Assembly (NCBI RefSeq): GCF_014217785.1
Contig: NZ_CP048814.1
Coordinates: 3,100,001-3,164,000, forward strand
Direction of reading: 5' to 3'
DNA from: Rhodococcus triatomae
GTDB taxonomy: Bacteria; Actinomycetota; Actinomycetes; Mycobacteriales; Mycobacteriaceae
Length of the DNA stretch: 64,000 bases
In this document: positions 53,828 to 63,016 of the stretch, one piece after another
Position numbering within the stretch: position 1 is the stretch's first letter
Layout of the letters: every line of letters begins with the position of its first letter
The notes under the pieces: model-generated
What the model saw: only the letters and a program-made list of their open reading frames with translations
Databases searched by the model: none
Told to the model about the DNA's origin: nothing
Made by a program: the position numbers and the translations under genes

Positions 53828-55849
53828 TCAGGAAGGGGTGAGGGTGCGCCGGAGGAAGGTGTAGGTGAGGGCCGACTTGAACGCGGCCTGCGCGTTGTCC
53901 GCAGCGCCGCCGTGCCCGCCCTCGATGTTCTCGTAGTACCAGATCTCGTGGCCCTGCTCCTCGAGCAATGCGGTCATCTTCCGCGCATGTCCGGGATGCA
54001 CCCGGTCGTCGCGGGTGGAGGTCGTCATCAGCACCGGCGGATACTGCGCCGCGGGATCGGTGTTCTGGTATGGCGAGTACGCGCCGAGGAACTCCCAGTC
54101 CCGGGGGTCGTCCGGATCCCCGTACTCGGCCATCCAGGACGCGCCCGCGAGCAGGAGGTGATAGCGCTTCATGTCCAGCAGCGGCACCTGGCACACGATC
54201 GCGCCGAACAGTTTCGGGTACCTGGTGAGCATGACCCCCATCAGCAGCCCGCCGTTGCTGCCGCCCTGGGCGCCGAGCAACTCGGGCGTCGTGAACCCGC
54301 GCGCGACGAGATCCTTCGCGACCGCGGAGAAGTCCTCGTAGGCGAGGGGGCGTCCTTCCCGGATGGCCTGCGTGTGCCAGCCCGGTCCGTATTCGCCGCC
54401 ACCGCGGATGTTCGCCACCACGTACGTGCCACCGGGCTCGAGCCACGCCAGGCCGACCACGCCGCTGTAGGCGGGCACCATCGAGTTCTCGAAACCGCCG
54501 TACCCGTACAGCAGCGTCGGTCCCGGCCCCTCGGCGTCCTCACGCCGGACGACGAAGTACGGGATCGCGGTTCCGTCGTCCGAGGTGGCGAAGTACTGCG
54601 ACACCGCGATGCCGGTGGCGTCGAAGAAGGCGGGCGCCCTCTTGATCGGTTCGAGCGGGCTCCCGACCGTGCCGTACAGCAGGGTGGCCGGCGTGGTGAA
54701 TCCGCTCGAGTTGACGAAGAACGCGTCGCTGTTGCGTGCGTCCGTGGCGATGACGCCGCTGGTGGTCAGTTCCGGAACGCCTGCGATGGGAGTTCTCGCC
54801 CAACCGGATTCGCTCGGAGTGAGAGCGAACAGCTCGGTGTGCACGTCGGCGAGCGTCACCAGCAGTAGATGATTGCGCGTCCAGGTGGCCTGTTCGAGCG
54901 AGGTGTGAGCGTCCGGGGTGAACACCGCGGTGAGCTCGCGGGCACCGGCCATGTAGGAGTCGTAGTCGGTGATCAGGAGCGAGCCGGCGGGGTACACCGT
55001 CCCGCCGACCTCCCAGTCGGTGCGGGGCCGGACCGTCAACCAGTTGCGGTACACGCCCGTGCTCGCGTCGTCGGGGACCTCGATCTTGACCAGGGCACCG
55101 TCGGGGAGGAGTTCGTACCGTTCGGAGTGGTAGAAGTCGATCGCCCGGCTGACGAAGTGGCGCTCGAAACCCTCGGTGTCGTCGTAGGACGCACCCACGG
55201 ACACGTCCGATCGTGCGCCCTCGAAGACGGTGACGGCGTCGTCCAGCGGCGCGCCCCGGTGCCATCGCTTCGCCAGCCGTGGATAGCCGGAGTCGGTGAG
55301 AGTTCCCGGACCGAAATCGCTTTCCACGTAGACGGTGTCGGCGTCGATCCATCCCATGCTCGACTTCGCCTCGGACAGCTCGAAGGCGTCTTCGCCGGTG
55401 ACGAACGTACGGCTGTCGAGATCGAACTCGCGGATCACCGTGGCGTCGGCGCCGCCTCGGGACAGGGAGATGAGTGCTCGGGACTGACTGGGGCGCAACA
55501 CGTTCGCCCCGGCCCACACCCAGTTCTCGTCCTCGGCCTCGGCCAGTGCATCGACGTCGACGAGCACCTCCCACTCGGGATCGTCGGTGCGGTACCGCTC
55601 GAGAGTCGTGCGGCGCCAGAGGCCACGCACATGGGTCGCGTCGCGCCAGAAGTTGTACAGCCACTCGCCGCGGATCCCCACGTACGGGATCCGCGCGTCG
55701 GTGTCCAGGACGTCCCTGATCCGGCTCTCGAGGTCGGTGAACTGCTCGTCCGCCGCGTAGGTGTCGACGGTGCGCCCGTTGCGTTCGCGCACCCAGTCGA
55801 GGGGCTTGTCGCCGGTGACGTCTTCGAGCCAGAGATGGGGGTCGGTCAT
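53828..55849 (-). CDS. Prolyl oligopeptidase family (S9A) serine peptidase
   Basis: A 673-residue peptidase: an N-terminal propeller (about 70-400) and a C-terminal hydrolase domain. PHLWLEDVTGDKPLDWVRERN opens the family; PTLLYGYGGFENSMVPAYS, NIRGGGEYGPGWHTQA, the nucleophile GAQGGSNGGLLMG, DDRVHPGHARKM (Asp) and NIEGGHGG (His) mark the catalytic domain. No signal peptide, so cytoplasmic. ATG 55849 is preferred over 55858. It cleaves short peptides after Pro. Confidence 0.92.
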   Translation of the reverse strand: MTDPHLWLEDVTGDKPLDWVRERNGRTVDTYAADEQFTDLESRIRDVLDTDARIPYVGIRGEWLYNFWRDATHVRGLWRRTTLERYRTDDPEWEVLVDVDALAEAEDENWVWAGANVLRPSQSRALISLSRGGADATVIREFDLDSRTFVTGEDAFELSEAKSSMGWIDADTVYVESDFGPGTLTDSGYPRLAKRWHRGAPLDDAVTVFEGARSDVSVGASYDDTEGFERHFVSRAIDFYHSERYELLPDGALVKIEVPDDASTGVYRNWLTVRPRTDWEVGGTVYPAGSLLITDYDSYMAGARELTAVFTPDAHTSLEQATWTRNHLLLVTLADVHTELFALTPSESGWARTPIAGVPELTTSGVIATDARNSDAFFVNSSGFTTPATLLYGTVGSPLEPIKRAPAFFDATGIAVSQYFATSDDGTAIPYFVVRREDAEGPGPTLLYGYGGFENSMVPAYSGVVGLAWLEPGGTYVVANIRGGGEYGPGWHTQAIREGRPLAYEDFSAVAKDLVARGFTTPELLGAQGGSNGGLLMGVMLTRYPKLFGAIVCQVPLLDMKRYHLLLAGASWMAEYGDPDDPRDWEFLGAYSPYQNTDPAAQYPPVLMTTSTRDDRVHPGHARKMTALLEEQGHEIWYYENIEGGHGGAADNAQAAFKSALTYTFLRRTLTPS

Positions 55850-55900
55850 ACGGCCCATTGTTGCCGACGTACGGCAGGCCCCGCTCTAGGCTGTCGAGTT

Positions 55901-57259
55901 GTGCAGCTCACTCCCGCCGACGCGCAGATGTCCTGGATCGGACGCCGGATCCGCAACGACCAGTTCCAGCTGTATTGCTTCTCCGGCACGGACGGCCGCT
56001 CCGGCCCGGGGGACGACGGTGTCGCCGCCGCGCGCAGGCACATCGGAGATCGGGTGGACCGCATCGGGGAGCTGCAGGTGCATGCCGTCCCGGTCCCGGG
56101 CGATCTCGACTACCCGTACTGGGCGCGGCGCGGACAGGGTCCGGATCAGATCCGGGTGCACTCCCTGGCTGATCGATCGTGGGCCGGGTTCCAGCGCGCG
56201 CTGGGCGATTTACTCGCCACCTCGCTCGACATCACCGAGAGCCCGTGGCAGGTTCACCTCTTCCCGGCGGTGACGGGAGCGCCGCGCTGCTCCGAGCCGG
56301 CCCTGGTCGCGGTGTTCCAGGTCTCGCACGCGTTCGCCGACGGCCGCCGGGCATCGGCTTCGGCGCGACAGTTGTTCGGGCCCGGGCTGCCGCCCGGATC
56401 TCCGGCGCCCACGCGCGCACCCTTCGCACCCGCGATGCTGGCGCGGGCCGCGGCCAAGATTCCCGGCCAGGTCGCCGGGACCGTGTCGGTGGCACGTCGG
56501 TCGCTGGCGGCGCAACGGGCTGTCCGGGCGGCGGAGGCGGCAGGCGCCGTGCCGCCACCCGCCGACGGGTTTCCGCTGACCCGCGTGAACACCGACCCCG
56601 GCCCGAGCCGCACGGCGCGGATGCTGGTGTGCGACGCGGCCCGTCTGACAGGTGCGGGCGTGACGGTGACGGTGGCGGCCGCCACCGCGATCTCGGTGGC
56701 GCTCGCCCGGTATCTCGCCGAGCACGGTGCGGACATCGCCGCACTCGGCGCGGAGGTCACGGTGGCCGTTCCGGATCCGACCGGTCGCTCGCGCAACTCC
56801 TACCGCAATGTCGGTGTGGGACTGTTCCCGGAGGTCGCCGATCTGCGGGAGCGTGCCGCCCGCATCGCCGCCGACCTCGCGGAACGACGTCGGAGACTGG
56901 ACGACCCGAACGTCGCGCTCGCCGGCGGGTCGGTCGAGTACGTGCCCGCGCGGATGCTGCGCCGCGGCATCGAGCGCTACGACCTGTCCGCCGTGCCCGC
57001 CACCGTCGCGGGCAACACGGTGATCTCGAGCGTGCACCGCGGCGCGGCGGATCTACGGCTCGCGGGCCGCCGGGTGCGGTTCACCGCAGGCTTTCCCGGG
57101 CTGTCCCCGGTGATGGGACTGACACACGGAGTGCACGGCATCGGCGGCACGGTCACGCTCGGGGTGCTCACCGGCTCGCGGGCGATGCCGGACCCGGACC
57201 ACTACCTGGAGCTGTTGGACGCCGCGGTGGACGAGGTCGCGGGCTCGCTGCGCGGATGA
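55901..57259 (+). CDS. WS/DGAT-like acyltransferase with diverged active site
   Basis: A 452-residue member of the wax ester synthase/diacylglycerol acyltransferase superfamily. LTPADAQMSWIGRRI is typical of the start; the catalytic HHxxxDG is replaced by SHAFADGR, which keeps the second His and the Asp-Gly. The C-terminal domain shows VTVAVPDPTGRSRNSYRNVG, VGLFPEV and VISSVHRGAADLRLAGR. TAGGCT eight bases before GTG 55901 points to a leaderless mRNA. Substrate may not be a wax or triglyceride. Confidence 0.8.
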   Translation: MQLTPADAQMSWIGRRIRNDQFQLYCFSGTDGRSGPGDDGVAAARRHIGDRVDRIGELQVHAVPVPGDLDYPYWARRGQGPDQIRVHSLADRSWAGFQRALGDLLATSLDITESPWQVHLFPAVTGAPRCSEPALVAVFQVSHAFADGRRASASARQLFGPGLPPGSPAPTRAPFAPAMLARAAAKIPGQVAGTVSVARRSLAAQRAVRAAEAAGAVPPPADGFPLTRVNTDPGPSRTARMLVCDAARLTGAGVTVTVAAATAISVALARYLAEHGADIAALGAEVTVAVPDPTGRSRNSYRNVGVGLFPEVADLRERAARIAADLAERRRRLDDPNVALAGGSVEYVPARMLRRGIERYDLSAVPATVAGNTVISSVHRGAADLRLAGRRVRFTAGFPGLSPVMGLTHGVHGIGGTVTLGVLTGSRAMPDPDHYLELLDAAVDEVAGSLRG

Positions 57260-57362
57260 CCCGGTGGTCGGTGGTGGCCCGGACGAGCTACTCGAAGAGC
57301 TACTCGCAGGTAACCCCACCACGCGCGGACAGCGGAAAACGTCAGGACTACCCTGAGGAATC

Positions 57363-58766
57363 GTGACCTCACACTATGACGTCGTTGTCCTCGGAGCCGG
57401 TCCCGGTGGGTACGTCGCTGCTATCCGCGCGGCACAGCTGGGATTGAGCACCGCCATTGTCGAGAAGAAGTACTGGGGCGGTGTCTGCCTGAACGTCGGC
57501 TGCATCCCGTCCAAGGCACTTCTCCGGAACGCCGAGCTTGCGCACCTCTTCACGAAAGAGGCCAAGACGTTCGGTATCTCCGGCGAAGCGTCCTTCGATT
57601 TCGGCGCCGCCTTCGACCGCAGCCGCAAGGTCGCGGACGGGCGCGTCAAGGGCGTTCACTTCTTGATGAAGAAGAACAAGATCACCGAGTACGACGGGCT
57701 CGGGTCGTTCACCGACGCGAACACGCTGTCGGTCGAGCTGTCGAAGGGTGGCACCGAGACCATCACCTTCGACAACGCGATCATCGCGACCGGTTCGGTG
57801 ACGAAGCTGCTGCCGGGGACGTCGCTCAGCGACAACGTGGTGACCTACGAGGAGCAGATCCTCACCCGTGACCTGCCGAAGTCGATCGTCATCGTCGGCG
57901 CCGGCGCGATCGGTATGGAGTTCGGCTACGTCCTGAAGAACTACGGCGTCGACGTCACGATCGTCGAGTTCCTCGATCGGGCCCTGCCCAACGAGGACGC
58001 GGACGTCTCCAAGGAGATCACCAAGGCGTACAAGAAGCTGGGCATCACGATCCGTACCGGTGCCGCGGTCCAGTCGATCACCGACGAGGGCGACAGTGTC
58101 TCGGTGGCGATCAAGGACAACAAGTCCGGAGAGGTCGACACGGTCGTCGTGGACAAGGTCCTGCAGTCCGTGGGGTTCGCTCCCCGTGTGGAGGGCTACG
58201 GACTCGAGAACACCGGAGTGCAGCTCACCGATCGCGGTGCCATCGAGATCGACGAGTACATGCACACCAGCGTCCCGCACATCTACGCGATCGGCGACGT
58301 CACCGCCAAGCTGCAGCTCGCGCACGTCGCCGAGGCACAGGGTGTCGTCGCCGCGGAGGTGATCGGCGGTGCCGAGACGATGCCGCTCGGTGACTACCGG
58401 ATGATGCCGCGCGCCACCTTCTGTCAGCCGCAGGTCGCCAGCTTCGGGCTCACCGAGGCGCAGGCGATCGTCGAGGGGTACGACGTCAAGGTGGCGACCT
58501 TCCCGTTCACCGCGAACGGCAAGGCCCACGGACTGGGCGACCCGACCGGCTTCGTCAAGCTCGTCGCCGACAAGAAGTACGGGGAACTCCTCGGCGGCCA
58601 TCTCATCGGCCCCGACGTCTCCGAGCTGCTGCCCGAGTTGACTCTGGCGCAGAAGTGGGACCTCACCGTCAACGAACTGGCGCGCAACGTCCACACGCAC
58701 CCCACCCTCAGTGAGGCATTGCAGGAGGCCATTCACGGCCTCGCGGGGCACATGATCAACTTCTGA
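57363..58766 (+). CDS. lpd: Dihydrolipoyl dehydrogenase
   Basis: A 467-residue flavoprotein, the E3 of 2-oxo acid dehydrogenase complexes. [20 protein letters not shown] (FAD), [16 protein letters not shown] (redox disulfide), [18 protein letters not shown] (NAD), [16 protein letters not shown] and the dimer-interface [18 protein letters not shown] (catalytic His-Glu) are all present. GTG 57363 has TACCCT eight bases upstream. Corresponds to LpdC (Rv0462). Confidence 0.96.
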   Translation: MTSHYDVVVLGAGPGGYVAAIRAAQLGLSTAIVEKKYWGGVCLNVGCIPSKALLRNAELAHLFTKEAKTFGISGEASFDFGAAFDRSRKVADGRVKGVHFLMKKNKITEYDGLGSFTDANTLSVELSKGGTETITFDNAIIATGSVTKLLPGTSLSDNVVTYEEQILTRDLPKSIVIVGAGAIGMEFGYVLKNYGVDVTIVEFLDRALPNEDADVSKEITKAYKKLGITIRTGAAVQSITDEGDSVSVAIKDNKSGEVDTVVVDKVLQSVGFAPRVEGYGLENTGVQLTDRGAIEIDEYMHTSVPHIYAIGDVTAKLQLAHVAEAQGVVAAEVIGGAETMPLGDYRMMPRATFCQPQVASFGLTEAQAIVEGYDVKVATFPFTANGKAHGLGDPTGFVKLVADKKYGELLGGHLIGPDVSELLPELTLAQKWDLTVNELARNVHTHPTLSEALQEAIHGLAGHMINF

Positions 58767-58855
58767 CCTCGAAGCCCCGTCGACGAAGGACCCGCGCGGT
58801 GATCCCGCGCGGGTCCTTTCGTATTCCGGTGTCGCCGATGTTCCGGTGTCGCCGG

Positions 58856-59107
58856 TCAGCCGCCGAGTTCGTCCACGGTCGCGGCGAGAGCGGCGGCCTG
58901 GTACTCGAGATCGGCGTCGCTGTGCGGGCGGTCGTGGGGCAGACGACCCTGCAGGTCCTCCCGGCTGACGATGACGAGGGTGGCGCCGTCGGCAGCGTCC
59001 GATCCGGGCACGATCCGGGGCTGTCCCTCCGACAGGATCAGGGTCGGGTCGGTCAGCGGGGAGTCGAGCAGTTCGCGCAGCTGCGCGGGAGTCACGGTGG
59101 TGTTCAC
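58856..59107 (-). CDS. Small hypothetical protein
   Basis: An 83-residue soluble protein with no recognised family. It reads TTVTPAQLRELLDSPLTDPT, then LILSEGQPRIVPGSDAADGA and TLVIVSREDLQGRLPHDRPH, ending in an Ala/Leu-rich helix. GTG 59107 has AAAGGGG at good spacing. Convergent with lpd, divergent from the acidic-protein gene. Confidence 0.6.
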   Translation of the reverse strand: MNTTVTPAQLRELLDSPLTDPTLILSEGQPRIVPGSDAADGATLVIVSREDLQGRLPHDRPHSDADLEYQAAALAATVDELGG

Positions 59108-59251
59108 GCCGTCCCCTTTCGATGGGTTCACGTCCTTCGAGCGAACCACACGGGCACCGGCGGGTGGGCCGCTTTCCGTGGTGACGTCGCACGCACCGGG
59201 GAGCGGGCGAATTCGTGGCGCGGGTGTCCACGTGGTGGCATTGTCGTGGGT

Positions 59252-59704
59252 ATGACGTACCCGAGCGACAGCACGCGCGAAGGCGACGACGCCGACTTCA
59301 CCGTCGACGAGGACAACCAGCTCCAGCCCGAGGACTCGCTCGTCGACCGAGGTGTCGACGACGTGCTCGACGAGGGGTATTCGCCGCCGGACCGGCCTCC
59401 GAAGGGGTATGCCCTCACCGACTCCGAGGAGCGCGCGGAGGAGACCCTCGACGAGCGGCTGGCCGAGGAGGAGCCCGACGTCGGCGCCGACCCCGACGCT
59501 CCGCAGTACGTGGAGGACCGGGAGATCGGCGCGCGCCGCGCCGGCCGTCTGCTCGCGGAGGACGAGGGCGTCGCCGAGGACACCGAGGACGAACTCGTGG
59601 CTACGGACGTCGGAATCGACGGCGGGGCCGCGTCGGCGGAGGAAGCCGCCGTCCACGTCATCGACGACGAGTACGACGGCGAGAGTCGCGACGCGGACGG
59701 TTGA
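59252..59704 (+). CDS. Acidic DUF5709-like protein
   Basis: A 150-residue very acidic protein without signal or membrane segment. LQPEDSLVDRGVDDVLDEGY, SPPDRPPKGYALTDSEERAE and ETLDERLAEEEPDVG are typical of the DUF5709 family of actinobacteria; the C-terminal EEAAVHVIDDEYDG ends it. Likely disordered. ATG 59252 is the only good start; function unknown. Confidence 0.75.
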   Translation: MTYPSDSTREGDDADFTVDEDNQLQPEDSLVDRGVDDVLDEGYSPPDRPPKGYALTDSEERAEETLDERLAEEEPDVGADPDAPQYVEDREIGARRAGRLLAEDEGVAEDTEDELVATDVGIDGGAASAEEAAVHVIDDEYDGESRDADG

Positions 59705-60217
59705 TCGCGTGGGCCGACCGGAGAAATTCCGGAAGAAGGATCCGCGCGAAAGCGCCGGAACGGTTTTAAACCACACCGAAATTACAAGTGGCTCACGGTC
59801 TCCGGTAACCGGAAAATGAATGGAATTCGAACATTCGGTTCGTGATTGTCCGTTCCCGCAGCGGCCCATTTCCATTCCCGCATCGAGTGCCGTATTCCCG
59901 GCGTCGGAAGCTCGGTGAGCGGGCAGGTGGTAGGTGCAGGTGAGAGGGCATGGCGAGAGCGCGAAATTGGTCTCTCGTCCAGTTGGATGCAATTCCCCGC
60001 CGACGGAATGTCCGAATCGAAAACCTTTGGGATGCAGAGCGATACAGCTGAATACCGGGAGCTCTTGCTAGGGCAATCTAGCTGGGGTAGCGTCTGGAAC
60101 CAGGTTGAGCACACAGCCGGTCTCGGGAAGCGTCACTGTGGTAGAGACGCCATCGAATACGCGCCGACTGCCCCGTGCTCGCTTTCCGTCTCATTGTCGA
60201 CAGAGGTGGGAGAGCCA
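59705..60217. other. Long AT-richer intergenic region before the STAS gene
   Basis: 513 bases whose first half is AT-richer than the neighbourhood (GGTTTTAAACC, CCGGTAACCGGAAAATGAAT). Short open frames on both strands lack start signals. CTAGCTGGGGTAGCGTCTGG near 60080 may be a stress-sigma -10 (GGGTA-like). Probably the promoter and leader of the STAS gene. Confidence 0.4.
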
Positions 60218-60700
60218 ATGACTGCTATCGCTACCAAGAAGGTCGCCACCCATGACCTCCTCGCCGGAGCCCTTGCGTCACGGAATCATAACACATGTGA
60301 TCCCAGCGTTACCATAGCGTCTTGCGCCACAGCGGAGTTCACCGGTGTCGCGATCACGCCGCGTCTCGTGCTCGTCAGTGTTCGAGGGGACATCGACCTG
60401 TGCAGTGCCGATGCGCTGCGCGACTTCGCCCGCGACCAGTGCGGCGAATCGACCGATGTGCTGCTGGATCTCTCGCGAGTCCAGTTCTTCGGCACCGCCG
60501 GCCTCGCCGTCTTCACGGGGCTGGAGCGGGCGACTCGTGGGTTCGGCCGGGCCTGGGCGCTCGTCGGAGGTCGGCCCGTGCACCGCTTGCTCCGTGCGGT
60601 GGGGCAGACGGACCTGTTCCCGTGCTTCGAAGCACTCGACGCGGCCCTCGTCTCGCTCGGCTCGCGCCACGACGCCCCCGCCGCACGTACGACGCCCTGA
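60218..60700 (+). CDS. STAS-domain protein, anti-sigma-factor antagonist-like
   Basis: A 160-residue protein. After an N-terminal extension of about 45 residues comes a STAS domain: LVLVSVRGDIDLCSADALRD, TDVLLDLSRVQFFGTAGLAV and FTGLERATRGFGRAWALVGG. The usual phosphorylated Ser (xDSSG) is replaced by Gly-Thr (FFGTAG), so Thr may take its role. Such proteins sequester anti-sigma factors. No partner kinase or sigma gene lies next to it. Confidence 0.82.
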   Translation: MTAIATKKVATHDLLAGALASRNHNTCDPSVTIASCATAEFTGVAITPRLVLVSVRGDIDLCSADALRDFARDQCGESTDVLLDLSRVQFFGTAGLAVFTGLERATRGFGRAWALVGGRPVHRLLRAVGQTDLFPCFEALDAALVSLGSRHDAPAARTTP

Positions 60701-60755
60701 GCGTTCCGAACTCCAGACCTTTCTGGATCCCCGGGGCCGTACTTCTCGGGACGAA

Positions 60756-61112
60756 TCAGTTCATCAGCACACTCGCGGACATGGTGATGTAGAGCAGAGT
60801 GCTGACCATCAGTACCCATCCGGCCGCCTGCCAGATGGGCCAGCGACCGCCGTCTCGCCACACCAGGTAGGTGCGCACGAAGCCGCCGATGGTCCCCACG
60901 AGCAGTATCCCGGCCGGAACCAACGCCAGCAGAAGCTGCTGCGTGTCGTCGCAGACGAACCCTGAGTCCGGCGGGCACTGCGTGTCGTCCATTCCCACCC
61001 AAGCGAGGATCGCCCCCATGGCGAGCAGCGCCACGACGATGACGGAGATCGCGTAGATCGACGCGCTTCGGACCGTGTTCGGGTCGTACCACCGCTTCTC
61101 GGTGTCCGTCAT
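60756..61112 (-). CDS. Small membrane protein of unknown function
   Basis: A 118-residue protein with three membrane segments: SIYAISVIVVALLAMGAILAWV, LLLALVPAGILLVGTIGGFV and AGWVLMVSTLLYITMSASVL. A loop with two Cys (DDTQCPPDSGFVCDDTQ) lies outside between the first two. No family recognised. Divergent from the S15-type peptidase gene. Confidence 0.75.
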   Translation of the reverse strand: MTDTEKRWYDPNTVRSASIYAISVIVVALLAMGAILAWVGMDDTQCPPDSGFVCDDTQQLLLALVPAGILLVGTIGGFVRTYLVWRDGGRWPIWQAAGWVLMVSTLLYITMSASVLMN

Positions 61113-61226
61113 CGGTGCGGGTCTCCTCTCGTCGCTCCTCCTGTCGGATGCCCGTTCGGCGCCGAGTCAAACTCTCCCGCTCCTGTCGCGTGCCACGACG
61201 TGTCGTGGTTCACAACTTCCTGAATT

Positions 61227-61247
61227 GGACGTATGTTCGGTACGTCC
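61227..61247. promoter_or_regulatory. Operator-like inverted repeat upstream of the S15-type gene
   Basis: GGACGTA-TGTTCGG-TACGTCC, a 7-bp perfect inverted repeat with a 7-base centre, 29 bases before the start codon. A related sequence GGACGTCTGTTCGGTA lies near 50234. Looks like a TetR-type or LexA-like operator. Confidence 0.45.
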
Positions 61248-61275
61248 GTCCAGTTCATCGAGAGTGGGATTTCCG

Positions 61276-63012
61276 TTGCGTAGGTTTTCCGGTGTGCTCG
61301 CCCCGTCCGCGATCGCATTCTCCGTCGTCCTCGCCTGTTCGATGTCATGGGGAGCCGGTGGTGCTGCGGCGGAGCCCGCACCCGGCGCGTCGTCGCAGGT
61401 GCTCTACTTCGACCTCGACACGGGTCCGGAGCACGACCGGCAGCGGTGCACCGTCGTCGGAGAACTGTTCACCCCCGCAGGGGCGAGCAGTGCCACGCCC
61501 GTACCCGCGGTACTCACCACCAACGGGTTCGCTCGTTCCTACGAGGACCAGCTGGACATCGCCCGGTCGCTGTCCGCCGAGGGATACGCCGTGCTCGCGT
61601 ATTCCGGGCTCGGGTTCGGTGGCAGCGGCTGCCGGGTCACCATGGATCATCCGGACTACGACGGACGGGCCGCGTCCCAGCTGGTGAGTTTCCTCGGCGG
61701 TGCAGACGGAATCGCCTATGCGGACCCCGAGCTCACCGTCGCGGTTCCCGGTCTCGACCATGTCGTCCGTGACGAGACCGACCACCACGGCAACCCGTCG
61801 GAACACGATCCGAGGGTCGGCATGATCGGCGGTTCCTACGGAGGTGGCGTCCAGTTCGCCGCCGCGAGTGTCGATCCCAGGATCGACACCCTCGTGCCGA
61901 TGATCACCTGGAACGATCTGTCGCATTCGCTGCAGCCGAACGGTGCGCACCAGGTCGACGGAGTCACTTCGTCCGTCACCGGGGCGACCAAGGTGCGGTG
62001 GGCGGCCACGCTTTTCGCCGGTGGAGTCGCCAGCGCAGGATTCGACGACGGATACGTCGCGGACCCCACCCGGCTCACCGGATGCCCCAACTATCCACCG
62101 TTCATGTGCGAGGCGATCGCGCAGACCGCGGCGACCGGCACCGTCGACGACCGGGTCCTGGAGTCGTTCCGTGAGGCGTCCGTCGCGTCCTACCTCGACC
62201 GCATCTCGGTGCCCGTGTTCCTCACCCAGGGATACCGCGACACGCTGTTCACGCTCAACGAGGCGGTCGCCACCTACGAGGGGCTGCGCGCCCGCGACGT
62301 CCCGGTGAAGATGCTCTGGCACGAATGGGGACACGACCAGCTCGTACCGGAGCCGGGTGACTTCGGCTTCGACTACGACGACCGGCCACCGTTCCAGACC
62401 CGGCGGATCCTCGACTGGTTCGACCACTATCTGCGGGATGTCCCGGTCGACACGGGCCCGGAGTTCGAATACTTCCGCCCGTGGGCGCAGTACGACGGCG
62501 ACACCGAGCCGGCCTACGGTTCGGCAGCGAGCTACCCGGTCGGATCGGACCGGGACTACCATCTCTCCGCCGACGGTGTTCTCGCCTCGGAACCGGGGCA
62601 GCAGGGCACGCGCACCCTCACCGCAGGGCCGCTCCCGGTGCTGACCGATACTCTCGGGGACGTCGACCGAGTCGAGTGGACGACGCACCCGTTGACTGCT
62701 CCGGTGGACGTGGTCGGTGTGCCCCGGGCAACGCTGCAGTTCGACAGCCCGGGCGAGAGCATCGTGTTCGTCTCCGTGGCCGATGTGGCACCGGACGGGA
62801 CGTCCACGGTGATCGGCGATCTGGTCACCCCGGTACGGACCGGGCCGGGGCGGGTGGATGTGCAGCTCGCGGGGATTGCGCACCGATTCGAGGCCGGACA
62901 CGCGATCCGGCTCACGGTGACGGGTGCCGATCCCGAGTTCGTGGGCCAGATGACGCTCGCGCCGGTCACGCTCGGATCCGGCCAGACGCTGACACTTCCG
63001 ACCGTCGGCTGA
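61276..63012 (+). CDS. Secreted S15/CocE-type peptidase or acyl hydrolase
   Basis: A 578-residue exported alpha/beta hydrolase of the X-Pro dipeptidyl-peptidase/CocE class. Signal peptide to about residue 34 (AFSVVLACSMSWGAGGAAAE). AVLTTNGFARSYEDQLDIAR, the nucleophile MIGGSYGGGVQFAAA, VFLTQGYRDTLFTLNEA (Asp) and LWHEWGHDQ (His) make the triad; the last 150 residues form the jelly-roll PepX C-terminal domain. TTG 61276 is chosen as start; GTG codons just downstream are alternatives. Confidence 0.86.
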   Translation: MRRFSGVLAPSAIAFSVVLACSMSWGAGGAAAEPAPGASSQVLYFDLDTGPEHDRQRCTVVGELFTPAGASSATPVPAVLTTNGFARSYEDQLDIARSLSAEGYAVLAYSGLGFGGSGCRVTMDHPDYDGRAASQLVSFLGGADGIAYADPELTVAVPGLDHVVRDETDHHGNPSEHDPRVGMIGGSYGGGVQFAAASVDPRIDTLVPMITWNDLSHSLQPNGAHQVDGVTSSVTGATKVRWAATLFAGGVASAGFDDGYVADPTRLTGCPNYPPFMCEAIAQTAATGTVDDRVLESFREASVASYLDRISVPVFLTQGYRDTLFTLNEAVATYEGLRARDVPVKMLWHEWGHDQLVPEPGDFGFDYDDRPPFQTRRILDWFDHYLRDVPVDTGPEFEYFRPWAQYDGDTEPAYGSAASYPVGSDRDYHLSADGVLASEPGQQGTRTLTAGPLPVLTDTLGDVDRVEWTTHPLTAPVDVVGVPRATLQFDSPGESIVFVSVADVAPDGTSTVIGDLVTPVRTGPGRVDVQLAGIAHRFEAGHAIRLTVTGADPEFVGQMTLAPVTLGSGQTLTLPTVG

Positions 63013-63016
63013 ACGG

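Noticed and set aside
59782-60114. A 110-codon minus-strand frame before the STAS gene.
   Set aside because: No ribosome-binding site, poor third-position GC bias and no family resemblance.
61227-61247. Assignment of the palindrome as a LexA (SOS) box.
   Set aside because: Only about 12 of 16 positions fit TCGAAC-N4-GTTCGA and the downstream gene is not a repair gene; kept as a generic operator-like site.
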